From positions 1 through 64,000 of the forward strand of contig NZ_PYFX01000019.1 in assembly GCF_003020115.1 (NCBI RefSeq): DNA of 64,000 nt, in the 5' to 3' direction. Under the pieces are notes generated by a model. It worked only from the letters and a program-made list of their open reading frames with translations. It ran no database searches and was not told where the DNA came from. Shown piece by piece: positions 59,852 through 64,000 of the stretch (positions within the stretch are counted from its first letter, which is position 1; each line of letters starts with the position of its first letter). Origin of the DNA: Bradyrhizobium sp. MOS002 (GTDB lineage: Bacteria; Pseudomonadota; Alphaproteobacteria; Rhizobiales; Xanthobacteraceae). A program made the position numbers and the translations under genes.

Positions 59852-59879
59852 CCAAGGCAAGCTGACCAAGGCAAGCTGA
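59843..59879. repeat. 14-bp tandem repeat spanning the CBS gene's stop codon
   Basis: GCAAGCTGACCAAG is repeated 2.6 times (59843, 59857 and the partial 59871). Each copy has TGA in the same place, so the stop codon of the CBS-BON gene is present three times. Confidence 0.75.
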
Positions 59880-59897
59880 GCGCCCGCCGATCGCAGT

Positions 59898-60362
59898 TCA
59901 GCGCGGAATGACGGCGGTGGCTTCGATTTCGACGCGCGCGGCCTTCTCGACGAGGCGGACGACCTGAACCAGCGCCATCGCCGGGTAGTGCGCGCCGAAG
60001 ATGGTGCGATAGGCCTTGCCGAGCTCTTTCAGGTTCGTCAGGTACTCGTCCATGTCGACGACGTACCAGGTCAGGCGCACCAAATGCTCGGGCTGCGCAC
60101 CGGCCTCCGCGAGAATCGCGGCAATGTTGCTCAAGGTCTGGCGCACCTGCGCGACAAAACCCTCCGCAAGACGCTCCTCGGCATCCCAGCCGATAACGCC
60201 GCCAGTAACGACGATGCGTCCCTCGGCGGCCATGCCGTTGGCATAGCCTTTCGGCACCGGCCAACCGGACGGCTGGAGCACCTGCGCCCTGGCGCGGGTT
60301 TCATCCTCGGCTGCTGTCGGCAGCACCGCGAGGTGCGGGCCTTTCGGCGTCGTCACGGACAA
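59898..60362 (-). CDS. RidA family protein (reactive enamine/imine deaminase type)
   Basis: A 154-residue RidA/YjgF protein: IVVTGGVIGWDAEERLAEGF, then QTLSNIAAILAEAGAQPEHL and VRLTWYVVDMDEYLTNLKEL, ending VEIEATAVIPR, the family's usual end with the ligand-binding arginine and glutamate. The family hydrolyses reactive imines or enamines from PLP enzymes, or breaks down catabolic intermediates. It lies 15 bases after the CoA ligase gene on the same strand, suggesting an operon in aromatic amine or acid use. Confidence 0.88.
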   Translation of the reverse strand: MSVTTPKGPHLAVLPTAAEDETRARAQVLQPSGWPVPKGYANGMAAEGRIVVTGGVIGWDAEERLAEGFVAQVRQTLSNIAAILAEAGAQPEHLVRLTWYVVDMDEYLTNLKELGKAYRTIFGAHYPAMALVQVVRLVEKAARVEIEATAVIPR

Positions 60363-60377
60363 TTCTCTATCCTTCTC

Positions 60378-62069
60378 TCATTCCGCCGCGACACCGGAGG
60401 ACGTCACCGCGGTCTGCGCCAGTTGCCGCAGGGCAAAGCGCTTTAGTTTGCCGGTCTCGGTCTTCGGTAGTTGCGTCACGAACTCGATCGCGCGCGGATA
60501 TTTGTAGGGCGCGATCTCGCATTTGACATGCGCCTGCAACGCAGCCACGAGCTCGGCGTCCGGCGTTACGCCCGGCGCGGCAATGACATAGGCCTTCACG
60601 ATCATGCCGCGCGCCTCGTCCGGCGCGCCGACGACCCCGCACTCGACGACGGAGGGATGCGTAAGCAGCGCCGCCTCGACATCCGTGCCTGCGATGTTGT
60701 AGCCGGCCGACACGATCATGTCGTCCGAGCGCGACTGGTACCAGAAATAGCCCTCCCTATCCATCAGATAGGTATCGCCCGTGATGTTCCAGCCGTTCTG
60801 TACGTATTTGCGCTGCCGTTCGTCGGCGAGATAGCGGCATCCGGTCGGCCCGCGTACCGCAAGCCGTCCCATCGTGCCCGGCGGCAAATCATTGCCGGAA
60901 TCGTCGACGATCTTCGCTTCATACCCCGGCACCGGCTTGCCCGTCGCACCGGGACGGATCTCGTCCTCGGTCGCACTGATGAAGATGTGCAGCAGCTCGG
61001 TCGAGCCGATGCCATCCATCAGCTTGATGCCGGTCGCCTTCAGCCAGGCATCGAATGTCGGCTTGGGCAGCGTCTCGCCGGCGGACACGCATTTGCGAAG
61101 CGAGGAAATATCGCGGCCCGGAAGCTTGCCAATCATCGCCCGGTACGCGGTCGGTGCGGTGAAACAGACCGTGGTCTTGTACTGCTCGATCGCATTCAGA
61201 ATGTCGTCGGGCGCCGTCTTCTCCAGAACGACAAAGGAGGCGCCGATGTGCATCGGAAACAGCACGCCGCCGAAGCCAAACGTGAAGGCGAGCGGTGCCG
61301 AGCCGACAAAGCGATCCTTCTGCTCCGCGCGCAGGATGTTGCGCGCATAGCCATCGCAGACCGCCAGCATGTCACGGTGGAAATGCATGGTGCCCTTGGG
61401 ATCGCCGGTCGTGCCCGACGTGAACGCGATCAGGCAGACGTCGTCGGATGCAGTATCGACAGCTTTGAACTCCGGACTTGCATCCGCCATCAGCGCCTCG
61501 AGCGAGTCGCCGGCGCCATTGCCCCAATAGACCACGCGCTTGAAGCCGGGAGCCGCGGCTTTCGCCTTCTCCATTTCGTCGGCGAGCTTGCCATCACAGA
61601 GCGCGAGCGTGATCTCCGCCTTCTGGATCGGATAGGACAGCTCCTTGGCACGCAACAGCGGCATCGTCGCCACGACGATGCCACCGGCCTTGATCACCGC
61701 GAGATAGGTCGCAACCATCATCGGATTGTTGGCCGAGCGTAGCAGCACGCGCCCGCCGGGGACGAGGCCGAGCTTGCCGACCAGCACATTGGCGATGCGG
61801 TTCACGACCGTTTGCAGCTCGCGATAGGTGTAGCTGACGGCGGGGCTGATGACGCAGGGAGCGTCGCCATGTCCCTGCTCGACCCAGCGGTCTAGGAAGT
61901 AGCTGACGCAATTGAGGCGGGGCGGATATTGCAATTCCGGTCGCGTAAAGATGAATTCCGGCCAGAGCTCGGCTGGCGGAAGATGCTGCCGCGCGAACGT
62001 ATCGACATGGGCTGTCGCAGCATTGTCGTCACGCGAGCCCGAAACTTGAACCTTGGCAGCGTTGGCCAT
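60378..62069 (-). CDS. Benzoate/2-aminobenzoate-type CoA ligase
   Basis: A 563-residue AMP-forming acyl-CoA synthetase. The AMP motif is FTSGTTGDPKGTMHFH (about residues 216-231); GESGGGATL-type A5 is KLMDGIGSTELLHIF; and the C-terminal catalytic lysine is in PKTETGKLKRFALR. The N-terminal PPAELWPEFIFTRPELQYPP and RLNCVSYFLDRW are typical of the 2-aminobenzoate / benzoate ligase group. It activates an aromatic acid. The gene is preceded by a MarR gene and a shared motif (62121). Confidence 0.85.
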   Translation of the reverse strand: MANAAKVQVSGSRDDNAATAHVDTFARQHLPPAELWPEFIFTRPELQYPPRLNCVSYFLDRWVEQGHGDAPCVISPAVSYTYRELQTVVNRIANVLVGKLGLVPGGRVLLRSANNPMMVATYLAVIKAGGIVVATMPLLRAKELSYPIQKAEITLALCDGKLADEMEKAKAAAPGFKRVVYWGNGAGDSLEALMADASPEFKAVDTASDDVCLIAFTSGTTGDPKGTMHFHRDMLAVCDGYARNILRAEQKDRFVGSAPLAFTFGFGGVLFPMHIGASFVVLEKTAPDDILNAIEQYKTTVCFTAPTAYRAMIGKLPGRDISSLRKCVSAGETLPKPTFDAWLKATGIKLMDGIGSTELLHIFISATEDEIRPGATGKPVPGYEAKIVDDSGNDLPPGTMGRLAVRGPTGCRYLADERQRKYVQNGWNITGDTYLMDREGYFWYQSRSDDMIVSAGYNIAGTDVEAALLTHPSVVECGVVGAPDEARGMIVKAYVIAAPGVTPDAELVAALQAHVKCEIAPYKYPRAIEFVTQLPKTETGKLKRFALRQLAQTAVTSSGVAAE

Positions 62070-62120
62070 CGCACGCTCCTTTCAGCATGGAAAGCACCCG
62101 GCAGCACTAACTCGGAAACA

Positions 62121-62140
62121 TTTTAGGCTTAAAGCAATTT
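62121..62140. promoter_or_regulatory. Possible MarR operator, copy 1 (before the CoA ligase)
   Basis: TTTTAGGCTTAAAGCAATTT, in which TTTAGGCTT is shared with 62831-62850 and related to 62761. It lies about 50 bases upstream of the CoA ligase ATG. Confidence 0.4.
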
Positions 62141-62216
62141 CGTGCAATAGCGGATTTTGGGCATCCCGTGCTTTTTCCGGCGGCAAATGGGGATTAGTCG
62201 GCGCGTCAGCCGCGGA

Positions 62217-62735
62217 CTAGGCCCGGCGGCGACCGGCCGATTTCTGCGCCGATGCCTTGGTCTTGGCGAGCAGGCGCATCAATTCGCGCACATCCTTCGG
62301 CGTCAGATCGGCGAACAGATCGGCGATCCAGGTCTCGTGTTCCGCGGCCATTTTGCGAAACTCGGCGCGACCGAGTTTGGTCAGCCGGATCACCTGGACG
62401 CGGCGATCCGTCTCCGACGTGCGGCGGTCGAGATGACCGGATTCCACGAGGCGCTCGACGAGGCCGGTGACGTTGCCGTTCGACACCATCATGCGCTTGG
62501 ACACGTCGGACAGCGTCATGCCATCGGGTGCCTTGTCGAGCTGCGCCATCAGGTCGAAACGCGGAAATGTGACGTCGAAGCGCTGCCGCAACCGGCCACG
62601 GACCTCGCCCTCAATCAGGGTCGTGCAGGTCAAGAGACGCAGCCACAGCCGAAGCTCTTCGGCGTGATCCTCCGGAGTTTCGACGGCCTTGGTCTCGGAA
62701 TCGAGCATGTTGATGCAGTCACTCACGGCCGGCAT
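62217..62735 (-). CDS. MarR-family transcriptional regulator
   Basis: A 172-residue MarR protein. The winged helix is in MTLSDVSKRMMVSNGNVTGL then VERLVESGHLDRRTSETDRR and VQVIRLTKLGRAEF, a textbook MarR core. The N-terminal start is taken as ATG 62735 (MPAVSDCINMLDSETKAVET) with a GAG upstream; ATG 62708 is possible. It is divergent from the ABC substrate-binding gene and precedes the CoA ligase on the same strand. MarR members of this kind often sense aromatic CoA thioesters. Confidence 0.88.
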   Translation of the reverse strand: MPAVSDCINMLDSETKAVETPEDHAEELRLWLRLLTCTTLIEGEVRGRLRQRFDVTFPRFDLMAQLDKAPDGMTLSDVSKRMMVSNGNVTGLVERLVESGHLDRRTSETDRRVQVIRLTKLGRAEFRKMAAEHETWIADLFADLTPKDVRELMRLLAKTKASAQKSAGRRRA

Positions 62736-62760
62736 TGGCGCTCGGCACGGATTCCCAACG

Positions 62761-62850
62761 TTTCGAGCTTCAAATAAATCGAAGCCGGCTGCAAGCCTAA
62801 AGCCGCAACAATCGACCACGCACGGATTTCTTTAGGCTTCAAATAATTGG
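62761..62850. promoter_or_regulatory. Possible MarR operators, copies 2 and 3 (marR / ABC gene interval)
   Basis: TTTCGAGCTTCAAATAAATC (62761-62780) and TTTAGGCTTCAAATAATTGG (62831-62850) share GCTTCAAATAA; AAGCCTAAAG at about 62793 is the inverse of CTTTAGGCTT. They lie between the divergent marR and ABC genes. Related to the copy at 62121 before the CoA ligase. Confidence 0.4.
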
Positions 62851-62985
62851 CGCGCCGCTTGCATGCGCCGCTGCCCGCAGGATGACGACGCCTTGAGCTC
62901 GCTTGCCGCGGCAGCAATCATCGGCATAAACTTGGATTGGAGTAGCGGCTTGCAGTGCAAGTCCTGTTGTCACGGGGGACAGATC

Positions 62986-64000
62986 ATGAAGACGCAAATG
63001 ACGTTGGCCGCAGCCGCCTTGCTGCTTGGCACCGCGGTGAGCCCTTCCCTCGCCCAGGAGAAAATCAAGCTGGGTGTGATCGTGACCCTCTCGGGACCCG
63101 CCGCCGCGCTCGGCCAACAGGTCCGCGACGGCTTTGCGCTCGGGATGAAGGATCTCGGCGGCAAGATGGGCGGCCGCGATGTCGAGGTCGTCGTGGTCGA
63201 CGACGAATTGAAGCCGGACGCAGCAGTCACCAAGGTCAAGGGCCTTCTGGAGCGTGACAAGGTCGACTTCGTGGTCGGCCCGATCTTCTCCAACATCCTC
63301 CAGGCGATCCACCGGCCGGTCACGGAATCGAAGACCTTCCTGATCAGCCCCAATGCCGGCCCGTCGACGTTTGCCGGCAAGGACTGCAACCCGTTCTTCT
63401 ATGTGACCTCGTACCAGAACGATCAGGTGCACGAAATCCTCGGCAAGGTCGCGCAGGATCGCGGCTACAAGCGCATGTATCTGATGGTGCCGAATTATCA
63501 GGCCGGCAAGGACTCGGTGGCGGGCTTCAAGCTCGACTACAAGGGTGAGATCGTCGAAGAATCCTACATGCCGCTGAACACGCTCGACTTCCAGCCGGAG
63601 CTTTCCAAGATTTCATCGCAGAAGCCCGATGCTCTCTTCACATTCATGCCGGGCGGCCTCGGGGTCAATCTCGTCAAGCAATACCGGCAGGCTGGCCTCG
63701 CCGACAGCATTCCGGTGCTCTCCGCTTTCACGGTGGATGAATCCACCTTGCCGGCGCAGCAGGACGCGGCGGTCGGCATGTTCGGCGGCGCGAACTGGGC
63801 GCCTAATCTCGACAATCCCCAGAACAAGAAGTTCGTCGCCGCCTACGAGGCCGCCTATAACGGCGTGCCCGGTACCTACGCCTTCCAGGCGTATGATGCC
63901 GCGATGCTGATCGACAGCGCCGTCAAGGCCGTGAAGGGCGATCTCTCCAACAAGGATGCGGTCGCGGCTGCTCTGAAGAAGGCCGACTTCACCTCCCTGC
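62986..64000 (+). CDS. Branched-chain-amino-acid-type ABC substrate-binding protein (5' part)
   Basis: The gene runs off the right end. ATG 62986 follows GGGGGAC. The product begins with signal peptide MKTQMTLAAAALLLGTAVSP SLAQ, then EKIKLGVIVTLSGPAAALGQ, the LivJ/Peripla_BP_6 first strand, and DDELKPDAAVTKVKGLLERD and FVVGPIFSNILQAIHRPVTE. 338 codons are visible, about 85% of the family's usual length. Related proteins bind amino acids or aromatic acids. Divergent from marR and beside the CoA ligase, it probably takes up the aromatic acid that the ligase activates. Confidence 0.92.
   Translation, partial: MKTQMTLAAAALLLGTAVSPSLAQEKIKLGVIVTLSGPAAALGQQVRDGFALGMKDLGGKMGGRDVEVVVVDDELKPDAAVTKVKGLLERDKVDFVVGPIFSNILQAIHRPVTESKTFLISPNAGPSTFAGKDCNPFFYVTSYQNDQVHEILGKVAQDRGYKRMYLMVPNYQAGKDSVAGFKLDYKGEIVEESYMPLNTLDFQPELSKISSQKPDALFTFMPGGLGVNLVKQYRQAGLADSIPVLSAFTVDESTLPAQQDAAVGMFGGANWAPNLDNPQNKKFVAAYEAAYNGVPGTYAFQAYDAAMLIDSAVKAVKGDLSNKDAVAAALKKADFTSL

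Noticed and set aside
1..64000. Search for intact tRNA, rRNA or riboswitch elements and nod boxes
   Set aside because: By eye I found only the degenerate tRNA at 1143-1197; no other RNA gene and no clear nod box could be supported.

Overview
The window reads as a piece of chromosome from an alphaproteobacterium of the Bradyrhizobium/Rhodopseudomonas type. The reasons are the GC-rich coding style, the many Tct, TRAP and CoA-linked catabolic genes, the FNR/FixK-type boxes (TTGAT-N4-ATCAA and close variants) in front of microaerobic and PHB genes, and RopB/Omp25-like porin and DUF6494 genes. The species call is an inference from gene style; no sequence search was run.

There are two halves. Positions 1 to about 20,400 look like an accessory or genomic-island region: lower GC, long gene-poor stretches, gene fragments (FAD monooxygenase, GlxA-type regulator, an IS5-type transposase tail), a degenerate tRNA, and an IS21-family element with frameshifts in both genes. 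Its main intact content is a type I secretion module: an ABC exporter (7675-9402), a HlyD-type adaptor (6376-7671), a DUF4214 protein that may be its cargo (5336-5956), an unrecognised 494-residue protein (9557-11041), and two paralogous XRE regulators (4198-4521 and 11199-11507). The two regulators share a 19-bp upstream motif.

From about 20,480 on the sequence is dense, GC-rich core-like DNA. 20.5-29.6 kb holds tctABC, an enoyl-CoA hydratase-like gene, a serine-glyoxylate-type aminotransferase and, divergent from it, a fused FAD/Fe-S 2-hydroxyacid dehydrogenase with a GlcG-like partner. A hipBA toxin-antitoxin operon with four evenly spaced palindromic operators sits at 29.7-31.4 kb beside a broken MFS gene. 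32-39.6 kb carries a second crotonase, a molybdopterin oxidoreductase, and an operon of TctC, a two-subunit Mo-hydroxylase (IorAB type) and a ModA-like protein without a signal peptide. 39.6-44.4 kb is a TRAP/SDR/cyclase catabolic cluster.

44.4-59.9 kb looks like a low-oxygen regulon: an FNR-type regulator with the four cysteines of an Fe-S sensor, and eight FNR/FixK-like boxes in front of a 44-residue membrane protein, cytochrome c, an Mla-type lipid transporter, a DUF883 gene, a universal stress protein, a kinase/ATPase-CHAD pair, a PHA synthase and a CBS-BON protein. The window ends with RidA, a benzoate/2-aminobenzoate-type CoA ligase, a MarR regulator and the start of a branched-chain-type ABC substrate-binding protein, linked by a shared motif that may be the MarR operator.
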